Shown here: in pieces, positions 33,967 to 51,000 of the stretch
Layout: the number at the start of each line of letters is the position of its first letter
Position numbering within the stretch: position 1 is the stretch's first letter
Position numbers and translations under genes: made by a program
Notes under the pieces: model-generated
The model's input: only the letters and a program-made list of their open reading frames with translations
Database searches by the model: none
Told to the model about the DNA's origin: nothing
NCBI RefSeq assembly: GCF_900005765.1
Contig: NC_041689.1
Span: 496,001 to 560,000 of the forward strand
Direction of reading: 5' to 3'
Length of the DNA stretch: 64,000 nt
Source of the DNA: Plasmodium relictum
Lineage: Eukaryota; Apicomplexa; Aconoidasida; Haemosporida; Plasmodiidae

Positions 33967-34335
33967 TCATAATGATTTATATATTAAAATAGTTAATTTT
34001 GTTAATTTATGTTGAAAATAAATCATACAATTAAATTGATAGTTTATAGAAAAGGCAAAATTTTTTCCAACAATGCATTGCCATGAACCTATATTTTGAT
34101 TTTTTAAATTATATATGTCATTTGAGCAATTTTCATGATTTAAATTATCTTTATTTAATATCTCGTCATTTTCACACTTCATTTTTATTTGACTTGCTAT
34201 ATCCTTTTCGAATTTATTCTCTTTAATAGCTTTTAAAGTTATTCTAGATATTTTTTCACAATTTTCGTTATTCATACATATTCCTTTTATCTCAAATTTT
34301 GATGAATATTTTTTCACATCTACTAATTCCATCAT
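33967..34335 (-). CDS. LC8-type dynein light chain with insertion (122 aa)
   Basis: The C-terminal half, SWQCIVGKNFAFSINYQFNC followed by MIYFQHKLTKLTILIYKSL, is the hallmark of the LC8/DYNLL family (W-x-C-I-V-G-x-N-F, then two beta strands ending in F/YKS). The N-terminal half fits the two LC8 helices, including KEN-x-FEKDIASQIK. LC8 proteins are dimeric hubs on dynein and other complexes; canonical forms are about 89 residues. Here about 25 extra polar residues lie between the second helix and the WxC strand, and the N-terminus is slightly longer. An in-frame intron could remove part of the insert (GT near 34175, AG near 34100), but the spliced form would be too short at the junction, so I keep one exon. 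It is a divergent family member. Confidence 0.8.
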   Translation of the reverse strand: MMELVDVKKYSSKFEIKGICMNNENCEKISRITLKAIKENKFEKDIASQIKMKCENDEILNKDNLNHENCSNDIYNLKNQNIGSWQCIVGKNFAFSINYQFNCMIYFQHKLTKLTILIYKSL

Positions 34336-34784
34336 TTATAAAGAAAAAAAAAAAGAAAAGAAAAAGAAAAGAAAATTTGTTATAGAATTTTAAATAAAAC
34401 ATATATAAACAATATTTCAATACAATAAAAGTATATGTAAAATATTTTTATATTTAATGATATAATAAAAAAAACTTAAAATTTCTTTTCTAAAAATAAA
34501 AAAAAAAATAATAATAATAATATTTCAAATAATGAATAAAATGTTGTAGAAAAGAAACAGTACTAATGTTATATAAACAAAAATAATAATAATAATAATA
34601 ATATTTTTAGAAATAAAAGTAAATTAAAAATATAGAAACGATATCATTAGAAATAATAATAATAATAGTAATAATTAAGGATATAAAAATAAGAATGCTA
34701 ACAATATATATATACTTAATATGTCTATAAACTCTTATAAAAAAAAAAATACTTTTTTAAAGTTCATATGAAAACTATTAAAAT

Positions 34785-34825
<41 letters not shown>

Positions 34826-34984
34826 ATGTCTAAAAAGCATATTTGATTTATATAATAGTATTATAACTTTATAAAACATAAATGTAAAAATAATTAATAT
34901 ATAATAAAATAAACATAAAAAAAAAGTTATAAATGTGTATTTTAAACATAATATATCTAGTAAATAAATAAAAAAATTTTTTTT
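34336..34984. other. Intergenic spacer
   Basis: This spacer is upstream of the dynein light chain and downstream of GluRS. It holds AAT trinucleotide runs at about 34508-34523 and 34582-34602 and a TA microsatellite at 34790-34823. No gene is seen. Confidence 0.5.
34790..34823. repeat. (TA)n microsatellite
   Basis: A 34-base alternating AT run downstream of the GluRS gene. Confidence 0.85.
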
Positions 34985-37324
<2,340 letters not shown>

Positions 37325-38192
37325 ATTTTTACATGATAGCCTTTTATCTCATAAAAAAATTTACTAAAAACTTCACTAGTAAATTTAAATCATACAATTT
37401 ATTTTTGCTATATAAATTTTCAAAGTTTTAAATCTTTATCAAATGAAATAATTTTTTTTTAATATTATTATACATATTATTATATGTAAATCTTTTTTTC
37501 TTTTTTTTATTCATTCTTATCACAATTTCTTTCAACATTGCTCTTTTTATAATAACTTATTTTTTCTTAAAGGAAAAATAAAATGAATGAACTTATTAAG
37601 CATTAAAAATTAAATGATATTATTTTTTTTTCTTTTATTCTTTCAATTTTTTAATGTAATTAATAAAAAAATAATACACTGTAATAAAAATAAAATAAAA
37701 TTATTCATTTACAGCAGCGAAAAATTAAGATTATTATAAATATTTTATTTTATTTTTTCAATATTCCATTTAAAAGTATTTGAATATAAGGCTAATTGTC
37801 TTGTTTTACGTAAAATAAGGTTCGTACTATTTAGCGTAGCATTTATGAAAAAGGAAAGAAAAAATTGTGTTTTTTAAATAACTGTTTTTTTTTTTAATCT
37901 CTTTTTTTCTATTTAATGTCATAATTAAAAATAGAGTTGTATATATTTTTTATTATATAAAAAATAAAATAGTTTTTATAACCTTAGTTTTTTATTTTAT
38001 TCTACTTTATACTTTTATTTAAAAATAAAATAATATAAAAACTTCCAAAATTTTGTTATTACAATTAGTTTTTAATATAACATTATTATAGTTTTAATAT
38101 TTAATCTATTTTTTTTTAATATAAAAATAAAAAAATTAAAAACATATTATATATATATATATATATAATATAAATAATAAAAAATATAAACT
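37325..38192. other. Intergenic region GluRS / EF-1alpha
   Basis: This is the upstream region of GluRS and the 3' flank of the left EF-1alpha copy. It is AT-rich with poly-T tracts and a short TA run at about 38149-38167. No gene is seen. Confidence 0.5.
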
Positions 38193-38289
38193 TTATTTTT
38201 TAGCTGGAGTTTTAGCAGGTTTGTTTGAAGATACAGCTCCTGGTTCTTTCTTTTCTACTGATTTAATAATACCTACAGCAATAGTTTGT
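38193..38289 (-). CDS. EF-1alpha: Elongation factor 1-alpha, left copy, 3' end only
   Basis: The last 32 codons of a minus-strand gene; the rest is hidden in the gap. The residues QTIAVGIIKSVEKKEPG and the Lys/Ala/Pro-rich end (PAKTPAKK) are the conserved C-terminus of eukaryotic EF-1alpha, the GTPase that brings aminoacyl-tRNA to the ribosome. The segment is the exact reverse complement of 38590-38686. Sequence after the stop codon differs from that of the other copy. From family knowledge the full gene is about 443 codons, so some 1.2 kb of this copy is missing. Confidence 0.93.
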
Positions 38290-38589
38290 NNNNNNNNNNN
38301 NNNNNNNNNNNNNNNNNNNNNNNNNNNNNNNNNNNNNNNNNNNNNNNNNNNNNNNNNNNNNNNNNNNNNNNNNNNNNNNNNNNNNNNNNNNNNNNNNNNN
38401 NNNNNNNNNNNNNNNNNNNNNNNNNNNNNNNNNNNNNNNNNNNNNNNNNNNNNNNNNNNNNNNNNNNNNNNNNNNNNNNNNNNNNNNNNNNNNNNNNNNN
38501 NNNNNNNNNNNNNNNNNNNNNNNNNNNNNNNNNNNNNNNNNNNNNNNNNNNNNNNNNNNNNNNNNNNNNNNNNNNNNNNNNNNNNNNNN
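38290..38589. other. Assembly gap (300 N) between inverted EF-1alpha copies
   Basis: Exactly 300 N, a placeholder size rather than a measured one. The gap is centred on the symmetry axis of two identical inverted coding ends, so it hides both gene bodies and their shared promoter. Given 97 bases seen of each gene of about 1.33 kb, at least 2.5 kb plus the intergenic promoter should be here. Any reading frame drawn through the N run is an artefact. Confidence 0.95.
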
Positions 38590-38686
38590 ACAAACTATTG
38601 CTGTAGGTATTATTAAATCAGTAGAAAAGAAAGAACCAGGAGCTGTATCTTCAAACAAACCTGCTAAAACTCCAGCTAAAAAATAA
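38590..38686 (+). CDS. EF-1alpha: Elongation factor 1-alpha, right copy, 3' end only
   Basis: The last 32 codons (with stop) of a plus-strand EF-1alpha gene, base for base identical to the reverse complement of 38193-38289. The two copies diverge from a common promoter inside the gap, an arrangement known for EF-1alpha in Plasmodium. The flank after TAA (38687 on) is unrelated to the flank of the left copy, so identity stops at the end of the coding sequence. Confidence 0.93.
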
Positions 38687-39378
38687 AATTTTTATATTTT
38701 TACATTTTATTTTTTTAACATAAGAACATTTAAGAAACTTTTATTCTATTTCTTTTTTTTTCTTTTTTTTTGTTTTTGCATACATGTACACATACACATT
38801 TAATAAAAATTTATATATTTTTGTTCTTATGAGAAAATTTTTTATTAATGCATATAATGAATAAATCATTAAAAGTCTAATAAAACAAAAAAAAAGGAAG
38901 AGTTGAAAATTAAATTTAAAAATGTGAACTGTTAAGAAATTCCATCATTAACTTTATCATTGTTTTTAAATTTTAGCTAGTAAAATTTTTTAAAAAAAAT
39001 AATTTTTATATTTTTAACTTTGCATCAAAAAAGAGATGCATTTAAAAAAGAAATACTTAAATTTTAGCTTATTTTACATTGTGTGTAAATAATTTTCATA
39101 TATTTTTAATGTTCTGAGAAAAAAGTGCGTTTTCTTAAAAAAAAAAAAAAAAAAAAAAAATGGAGAAATAGAAACAATGTGAGGATATTTTTCACTTGTT
39201 TTTTTTTAATTTTCTTATATATATGTATGAATTTATATGCAATAATTATTATATTTTAATTTTATTTTCTTTTAAATATTCAATTTTTATTTTTTATTTA
39301 TTGTAATGATAAGGTAAATAGAATATTTTAAAAAGTAAAAGCACAATATTTGTGATTTTTACTTCTTATCAATTAAAA
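38687..39378. promoter_or_regulatory. Intergenic region EF-1alpha / PK5
   Basis: This is the 3' flank of the right EF-1alpha copy and the upstream region of PK5, same strand. It has a run of about 22 A at 39139-39160. No gene is seen. Confidence 0.5.
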
Positions 39379-40844
<1,466 letters not shown>

Positions 40845-42062
40845 AAATGCTTTTTATCATTCAATTTAGTTTTTCGTCATTAAGACAGCAATCCTTGATG
40901 AATACAATTATTAAATATAGATATAGATAGAGGTTCATGCTTTTTATTGCATGTATTTATGGATAATATTTGTATTATATATGTTTTATGCTTAAGAAAT
41001 TTATATGTGCTCATGTTGGTTTTTATGTTTAAAATGAATTTATTATATATCCAGACCTTTAAGTTATATATTTTTTATTTTTATTATTTATGAATTTTTT
41101 AAGTGTTAATATAAATATCTGATTATTATATTTTTTATAAATTATATCTCATAATTGAGAAAAATTTATCTTCGTATATATTATAAAATTATGAATCCTT
41201 TTATCTTAAAAAAAAAACTTTATACTCTTTTTTTATCTAAATCTAATAATACTATGTCGTTTTTATTTTTTTATTTAAAACTAAAAACATGGCATAGAAA
41301 ATAATAGAATAAAATCATTAAATACTTTTAATAAAATTAGAATATAAAATATGAATATTAGAAAAAGTGTTATGATAGTATATGCATAGTATATTTTAGT
41401 AAACTTTAATAAATATATTCTATTTTTTATTCAAATAAATATATTATTTGAAATTCATTATTAAAAAAGGTATCAAATGTTTATAATTAAAAAAAAAAAA
41501 AATTAACAAATAGACAAAAAAAAAAAAAAAAAGAAAGATTTAATATAATTTCTTTAAAATAAATAATTTTAATTAAAATAAAAATAGAAATTTTTTTTTC
41601 ATTTTTTTTTTTTAAATTCATAAAATTCGATGAGTATCTATGTTTATAAAATAGATATTTAGAAAAAATGTAATGATAATATGTCTAAATCTTGAAGTAA
41701 TTTTATTTTTTTTTACTTAATAACTTATGTTACTAAAATGGCATTTGTAATAAAATACATATTTTCCAAAAAAAAATTCTTGTAACAACAATTTTAAATA
41801 TATTATTTAAATAGTTAAATGAAAATATTTTAAATTTAGTTTTTTTTTTTTTTTTTTGATTTTAACCATAAAAAAAGGCAAATATAAATAATTATATTTA
41901 AAATTTTAAAACTTAATATTTGAATATATATATATATACATACATGGAAAGTTAAATAATTTTTGTCTATTTTTAATTTTCTATTTTTAAAAATCTAGGT
42001 CTTGCTTAGAAAAGTATACATATTAATATAATCAAATAATTTTTCTGTTCGATTTCGTACGT
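40845..42062. other. Convergent spacer PK5 / ARK3
   Basis: This 1.2-kb region lies between converging 3' ends. A 5-bp hairpin CATGC / GCATG lies at 40936-40953, about 90 bases after the PK5 stop. Otherwise it holds poly-A and poly-T tracts only. No gene is seen. Confidence 0.5.
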
Positions 42063-45000
42063 TTATTTTATGACATGTAATGAAGAATTAAGAAAAAATT
42101 CTTTTCCATGTTTATTTATAGCAATTCTTATTTTTTTTTTTTCTGTATTATAATTATTATTCATTTCTTCATCTTTATGATTAATTGAATTATATTTCTC
42201 ATTACCATCATATGAATAATTTTCACAATTTTGTCTAATGGAATTTGTGCTTAAAATACGAACTGCTTTATTTTTTTCTTCACAAAATGAGTGCTCTTTT
42301 TCTTTAAAAATATCGCTATTATTATATAATTGTTTTTTTTCTGAATTATTATATATGTGACTTTCTAATGTGTTATGGGAAACATTTATATTATTTGGTA
42401 TACTTAATCTATCTTTTTCTTTTATACATCTAGGATTATAAGAATTAAGAAATTTAACAATTAAACCTTTATTTAACATATCCATATTATAATTATTGTG
42501 ATTATAATTATTTTTTTCATGATTTCCTACAACAGTTTTTCTACTCTCTTGTTCTATCTTATCATGATGAAAACAGATAGAGTTTTTTATGTTTTTATTG
42601 TAACTGCTTTTTGGAATATTATTGTTTTTATTATTTAGTGCATGCGGATTTATATTGCAGTTCATCATATTAGAATTTGATGGACTTTTTTTTATGTCGT
42701 TTGACTTTAATAATTTATTCTTTGCTAATTTGAATATTGTAGATAATTTTGTATTAATATTTGTTTCACTTACATTTCCTTTTAATTCTTCTACATTGTA
42801 ATTGTTTATTTTATTTGCTTTTCTTATATAATTACCATAGTATAATTTTGTATTTTCCTTTTTTTCTTTATTTTTATGTGAATTGGAACTATTATTTAAA
42901 CAATTTTGTATAGAATAGGGTAATGCATACCTATTAGTATTGTACTCATCAATATTAGTATTCAAATATTTATTCATCTGTAGTTCATACTTATTTTGTT
43001 CATTTTTTATATTATTCTTAATGTTATTATGTAAATGAATTTCATTGTTATTTGAACTTTTGTAAAAACTAGGTAAATTAACTCTTTTTTCCTGTGTATT
43101 TTTTGCGTTAGTGTTGCTATTTATAAAACCAGTTTCAGATCCTACTGAATTTATATGACGGATATTCATTATTTTGCTACATGTATGATTTCTTTTGATT
43201 GCACCGTTATTTTCCCCTATATTCACACTTGAAATTTGATCAGATAAATTATTTAAATAAATATTATTTGTTTTATATCCTTCGTTAATATATATTTCAT
43301 TCCGACTTTTTGTATTAGATGTATTAGTGTCTCCTTTTTTGGTATTCATATGATATGATTTGTCAAATTTACTTATATATTTATTATTTTCATTGTCTAT
43401 ATTAAATGGTGCATTATTATTATTATTATTATTATTTCTCTTAATATAACATATCTTATTGTTATAATTCATGACACTGTTAATGTTAATTTTATTCAAA
43501 TCGTTAGAAATAGAGTTATCTAAATAACAATTTTTCATTAGTGTGCCTTCCCTGTTATAAAAATGATTATTTTTATACATTAATTTATTATTCTCACCTA
43601 TGATTAAATTTGCCTTTTCTTTGTTATAATTAATTTTTTCTTTTTCATCAAGATTCTTAACTTTCGAATTAAATCCATCTTTTTGGCAATTTCTCATTGT
43701 ACATTTATTATTATTACATAAAATTGTGTTATATTTATCACCATTAAAATTAACTTGCTTATTACAAGTATCATTTTCGTAAAAATTTTTAATATTATAA
43801 TTATCACTGATATTTTTTGTGTCAATATTATTATAGTGGCTACTAGAAACATATGTAACACTACCCTTGTCAATATTATGAGTAACATAATCATTATAGT
43901 TGTTATTAATATTATTTTTATTATAGTTATTCATACTGTCATAAATTTGTTTCTTATTTAAACTTAGCAATTTATTTTGAAGTTCTTCTTCATATTTTGT
44001 ATTGGAATTGGTTTTAAAGAATGAAGTTTTCATTTTCTTAACAGATTCAGTTTTTCCAAAAGAATTTTTGTTAAATGTTTTTATTTTATTATTTTTATCA
44101 TTAACCAACCTTCTAGTTACTGGTAGAGAGTTAAGCCTTTTACATAGAATTACATCCTTATTTTTTGAATCGTAATTATTAATTAAATTATCTTTTTTTT
44201 TCATTTTATCTTTTAATGTAATAGAATTACTTGTATTAAAATTTAAGTTATATAAAGCATTATTTGATTTAAAAGGAACTTTTGCGCTCTTTGCTCTTCT
44301 ATTGTTTTCGCCGTTTTCATTCAATTTAATCTTTTCTCCATCAGTAAGAACATTTCCTTCATTTTTTGATTTCTTATATATATTTGTGTTAATCTTACTT
44401 TTTACATTAGAAAAATTCATTTTTCTATGTAAGGAATTATTTTTGTACATAATATTACTTCTTACATTTTTATTTTTTATCTTTGTTTCTTCCGTTTTGA
44501 TATTTTCATTTTTATCTTCAAGTTTGCTTACCTCATTTTCACTTTTCTTTTTCTTTTTTTGTTCTTCACTTTTTTGAAACTTATCCAGTTCACATTTCTC
44601 GTTTTTCTCTACAGATGTAAAGGATAATGATACATCACTTTCTGATGATGAAAAAGTAAAATACTTAATAGATTCACTTTTACTTCTAGATAAAGTTTTT
44701 GCCTGTTTATTTTTTTTTTGTGTTTCTAAAATCATGTTATCCCCACATTTTTGTAAACCAGTTGATATTTTTCTTAATTTTAACTCATTATAATTTTTTT
44801 GGTTGCTAAACTTTTTAGAATTTGAGCTAAATGAAAATTCACTTACAGATCTCTTTCCTTCATTTACATCAGTATCAATATTTATTTTTTGATAAATTTG
44901 TTCATTCTTACTATATAAAGAATTAGATTCACTACTATACAAATCCATATTTATGTATCTATTTTCACCTTTTTCATTTTCTATGGTACATAATATATTG

Positions 45001-48000
45001 TCATTTTTATTTTTTATTTTTTCTATTTTATTTTTTAAATATTGTTTTACTTTTGAATTCTTCAAATCCTTTTCAAGTATCACTTTTTTATTTTTTTGCA
45101 TAAAATTATTATTATTTTTAATTATATCTTTTGAAGGAGTATTTATTCTTAATGCTTTATCTTTTATATTCATCGTTGGAATAGATTTATTCCCATGAAC
45201 TAGAGAATTTTCATATTTATTATTACAAAATTTACTTTGATTTTTTATAGTATTTGGTATATTTTCTTTTAAATTTTTTTCTCTAATAAAACACTCTTTT
45301 GTATTACTATTATCATCTTTTTTTTTACTTGAAGGACAATTATTTCTTATATCAATATTATTATTCACTTTTTCACTGAATGTATTCTTTACCTTCGTTA
45401 AACTTTCCATGTTTCTTAATGGCACACTTCTATTTTTTTTAATTTTATTATCATGTGTCTTTTTATTTTTTTCCATATGAAAACATATTGTTTTGCCTTT
45501 ATTAAATAATATATTATAATCATTCTTAATTGAAATTCTATTTTTTTGTAATACTGATTCATTAATTTTGCATTTTATGTTTTTTAATTTAGTATCTTCT
45601 ACATTTTTAAATGTACATAAATCATTTTTTTTTTCCATATTAAGAATTACCTCATCATTGATTAAATCCAGTTTGTCTTTTTCTAATTTTTTTGAGGCAT
45701 CTTTGTTAATATTATTGTTTATCAATTCATTGCATTTTTCATTTTTTTCATTAAGTAAATCCAAAAAGTTATTCATTTTATTTTTTTGTATATCTGATTC
45801 TTTTTCTAAAACATTTCTTGTAGATAAATTAGTGTTCATTGATGTATTTCTTTTGGTTATAATAACGGAATCATCTTTAATCTCATTTTTATTATTTCGT
45901 TTATTTTTTAGAGCTATATAATCATCCTTTTTCTGTAATTTATTTTTTTCTATTTCATTTTTTTTTGTATTCATCTCTAGAGTAGATGCACTTTTCATTA
46001 GATTTTTGTTGGTACTCTCTTTGTTCATATTTCCAATAGTACTAATCTGTTTGCTTCCTTTTTCATCTAAATTATTTTCTCTCTTTTTTCTTTTTTTATC
46101 ATCAAGAGAGTTACTTAATTTGTTTTTGTGTATTCTTGATATTAATTCTAAGTTCGATATTTTGTAACAAATATTCCTCTTTGAACCTGAATTATTCTTT
46201 TGAGTACTTGCTTTACTGTTATCAGTAATTTTCGATGCATTACCACTTTCAGTTTCACTTTGAGATGCCATGAATGTTACTTTATTATCAAAACATAATA
46301 CATCAAATGGATTTATGTTTTTTTCTTTATTTTTCATTTTTTTGTCATTATGAGCATTTGTATTTTTATATTTATCATAATCTAGCTTATTTTTATGTTT
46401 ACTAGAATATTTTATATTTCTATAATTTTCTCCATCGTTCTTTAAAGGATTATTATTATCTAAATTAATTTTATTTCTCTTATATTTTATATAAAATTGT
46501 TTATCATTTGAATAATCTGAATTAGATGAACTTAGTGAATATTCATTCATATAGCAATATTTTTCCTTATCTTTTTCACAAATAAAATCACCATTTTCAC
46601 TATTACTAGAATGAAAATTTTTCGTATTAGGAGCAAAAAAATCTGGTGTTATTCTTGATTTTATATTTAAATTATTATCATGAACAATTTTTTCCTTTAA
46701 TTCTAAAAATGTTTTCTCTTTTTTTTCTATATATACAGTATGACTGGGATCGTTTGTTATCTTCTTCTTAAAAGTAGCTAATTTATCACCCAAACACTTT
46801 TCATCTTTTAATTTATTATATAAATTATTCTCCATTTTTAAAATATTATTATTTAATAATGTTTTCTTGTTCTTACATATCTCACTTTTATATGTTTCTT
46901 TAGTACAACAAAAATCATTTAATTTTGTATTTTTTATGTTACTTTGATCAGAAAAACCTTTATTTATTGCATTAATATAATTATTATCAACTTCCTTATC
47001 ACTATCACTATAACTTATTTCAGAATTCCTATTATATTCTAGGTAATTATTGATGCATCTTTCTTTATTTTTACTAATATTATCACTATATTCGACGTAC
47101 TTACTAGTATGGTCACCGTTGTTATTCATATTATTAGAGTATTCTTTAAAACTATTTTGGATACTATTGTTGTTACAATTATTTATCTTTATTTTGTTTT
47201 TTTCATTGCATTTCTTTTTATTTTCAAAATCAATATTATCGTTCCCATCCACTATTTTATTATTTTCGCTTGTTATATTTTCCATAGTTTCAACATCACT
47301 TACCAATTTTTTATTTTTTATATTTTGATATAATTCATTTATTTTATCTATGTATTTATCATACAAACTACTTTCCTCTGTTATTATTACATCATCATTT
47401 CTTGTTTCTGTAATTAAAAAAATATTATCTTCTGAATTCTTTTCACTTTTCAGAATTGACTTACTTTCATTCAATGTGCTTTCTTCACCATTTTCATTTC
47501 TTCTAGTTAAGTCCTGTTTATGATATTTACCAATTATTGTTTTCCCTAAAATTGTTTCTACCTCTTTTTTAATAGAGGAATCTATATTTTCAACATAACT
47601 ATTTTTTTTTATTTTATTTTGTATTTTTTCTGAAGTACATCTAGACTTCATTGTAGCTTTATTGTTTAGTTCATTAAAATTTTTTTCATTCTCATAGTTC
47701 TTTTTTGTGCTTTTATATATAGATATATTACTATTAAAATTATTAATTTTATTACTTTCATCATTTATTTCTTTAATGTGTTTTGATGCTTTTACATCTA
47801 AAATTTTGCTTTTTAATTTTTCCGTACTACAATGTTTTATATTATATCTTTTTTCTAACATAATATTATTTAGTTTTTCAACATTTTCTGATTTATCATG
47901 TAAAAATGAATCTCTCAATTCTAAATTTATCTTCCTAGAATTACTTTCATTTATTATTTCTCCTATCTTTTTTTTAAGAACATTAATTGGAATATAAGAT

Positions 48001-51000
48001 TCATCTATCTCACTTAATTCTTCATTTTTAGAACTTGATTTATAATTTACATCTATTGAAGAATTATCAAAATTTTTATTATTTTCATTCCTTTCTTCAC
48101 TTTCTATATGCGTAAAAATTTTACAAATATCATTATTTTCTTTATTTGTTGTAGAAACATCTTTATTACAATCATTTACTATATGAACATCATAATTTGT
48201 ATTTTTTGATTTCTCCGTTGTTAATTCGTTGTTTTCAGTTTCCATTTCTAATTTTTTTTCGCAAAGAGATTTTTTTTTGGTATCTAAAGTTTGAGATAAT
48301 GATGATAAACATGATATTGAAATATTTTTAATAGGGTAATTTTTATCATCATAATAATCTAAATTTTTATTTTCAATTAGGGTATCGTCAAGTTTTTCCA
48401 GTAATCTTGATTCTTTTTCATCATTGTATAATTTTTTACTTAGATCATTAGAAATATTTTCCAAATTTTTGATATTTGAAATGTTTTGAGAGTCTAATGC
48501 TTCTTTCATATCATTTTTTTTTACTTCTTTTTTTTTATTATCTTGTATTTGAGAAGTACAAATATCCTCATTTTTCTTGGTATATTCTCCTAATTTATTA
48601 TTTATATAACTATATTTTGTATTTTTTTCTATTATGTTTGAATCAACACTTTTGCTATTTAATTCTCTTAAATGAATGCTATTATTATTATTCATTACAA
48701 TAGAACTGTTATTAGTATTATTACTTTTTGAAATAACTTCTTCATTGTTTATTTGTAGTGATTCACTAATATTAATAGGATAATGAGACTTCTCATTTTC
48801 CATGTTAATTTCTTTTTCTTTAGAATTCACATCAATTTTTAAATTATTAGAATAAATTTCATTATATTTTAATTCTTCGTTAATTATATTTTCATTATTT
48901 ATTAAATCTTTATCTTTGTTATTTATTAAATATTTTTCTTCAATCACTGTAATTTCTTTTTCATTATTTACTAAATCATTATTTTTATTCATTTTTAAAG
49001 CATCTTTTTTTGTCTCTTCATTTACGTTTTGAGATATAGATTCTTTGTCATTATAATTTTCTTTTGGAATATTTTCGTTAATTTCTTGTTCATGATTCAT
49101 TTTATTTTCCTTAAAGTATTTATCTACCAATATTTCATTTTTTATATTAAGTGGATGGTCACTAAAATAAGAAATGAAACTATCTGAATGACGTTCACTA
49201 ATCGAATCAGAACTGCAAATTTTTTCTTCGTTCATATAATAATCTTCTAGATCTAAATAATCTGCTAATTTTTTTTGAGTTTCTAAAATTAGAAAATCAA
49301 TGTTCTCTTTTGTCTGATTAGTGGAATTTGTTTCTATTTCATTTATATTTTTATTTATGTTATAATTTAAAGATGCATTGAGGCTGCTTTTTATAAAACA
49401 TTCTGCTTGTATTAAGGTACTTATAAAATTAAAATTTATTCCCTCTTCATTTATATTTGGTTTTATATTTTTCTTTTTTTTTAAATCTTTTTGAAAAGCC
49501 ATTTTCCACATTTCTTGCATCCAAGGATCTGATGATAATTCGCACAACTTTATCCTTTTATTTACATCTACTACTAATGCCTTTTTTATTAAATTTATAG
49601 CTAGAGGATTAACAAAGTCTGGAAATTTTAAATCACAAGAAAAAATAGATTCCACAATTTGAGTTTTTGTACCATCAAAGGGAACATCTCCTACTAACAT
49701 TTCATATAATAAAACCCCAAGAGACCATATATCAGATCTCCAGTCATATCCATTCCCACTTGTAATTTCAGGAGAGAAATAAACAAGGGTTCCACATAAA
49801 GAAGAGTGGCTTTTTTTACCTAATATCATTGCAGATAAACCAAAATCAGATAGTTTTGCATTATCCTTATGATCTACTAAAACATTTTCCATTTTTATAT
49901 CTCGGTGAAATATACCCATTTGATTTAAGTAATATAATCCATTAACTATATGACAAAAATATTTGTATGCTAATTCATCAGGAATTATTCTTTTTTTAAA
50001 ATTTTTAGATATAGAATAAATACTACCCTTTGAACAAAATTCCAATATATGATATATGTATTGATCATCTTGCATACATCCATACATTTTTATTATATTT
50101 ACATGACTTAATACTGAATGATATTTAGCCTCCAAATATGCTTGCCCTGCTGCTTGAGATTTTATTATATGTTCTTTTGATATTTTTTTTATAGCATAAT
50201 ATTTAGAACCTGTTAAAAATCTCATTTTTGTAACAATTCCGAAGCCCCCTTCTCCAATGTTTCCTGCATCGGAAAAAATTTCTTCTTCTTTTTGAAACAA
50301 ATTAATATTTAAATCCCCTTCATATTTTATGAATGTATCATCCAACAAAGAATTAAAATTTAAAGATTCAAGATATTCTTCAAAGTTTGTTTCATTCCAT
50401 AAGTGATTGGGGTAAGATACGCAAAGAATAGATTCAAGAAATTTTTCTTGCATATATTTTAATTTTTGCTTCCACTTCATTTTTTCATCTAATGTATTAT
50501 TTACATATGATGGATCTAGGCAGTATATAATCTTATCAATAAGATTTTTTTCCTTTTCAAAATTAGGACTCGTTAAAATATTATACTTATGTTCTAATTT
50601 GTCATCTAAATACTTTTCTCTTCTACTACATTTATTTTTTAATAAATCAATGAATAATAAATTTTTATTTTTGGAAAATAAAAAGTCGTAGTATCGATTT
50701 TTTTCTTCTACACTGTTATGATCATCATTATTTTTCTCTCTTATAGTTCTGCAGTTCGTATTTATACCATTTTCTATATTTGATATATCAAAAACATCTA
50801 TTTTATTTTCCAAATCATCTTTTTTTTTTTCACTATTTTTTTTTTTTTTAACTTCATCTTTGTATTCATTTGTACAGAAAGCATCCTTTATATGTTTATT
50901 TGTAGCATTTTCATCAGAGTTGCTCACAAATATATCATCATCAAATTGGTCTATAGAACTGGAAGAAATTTCATATTCTTTTTCAGATAATTCTGTATTC

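Noticed and set aside
38221-38658. Open frames on both strands crossing the N run
   Set aside because: They exist only because N codons are not stops. The real content is two truncated EF-1alpha ends.
40936-40953. CATGC/GCATG hairpin after PK5 as a terminator
   Set aside because: A 5-bp stem is expected by chance in 1.2 kb, and Plasmodium RNA polymerase II does not use hairpin terminators.
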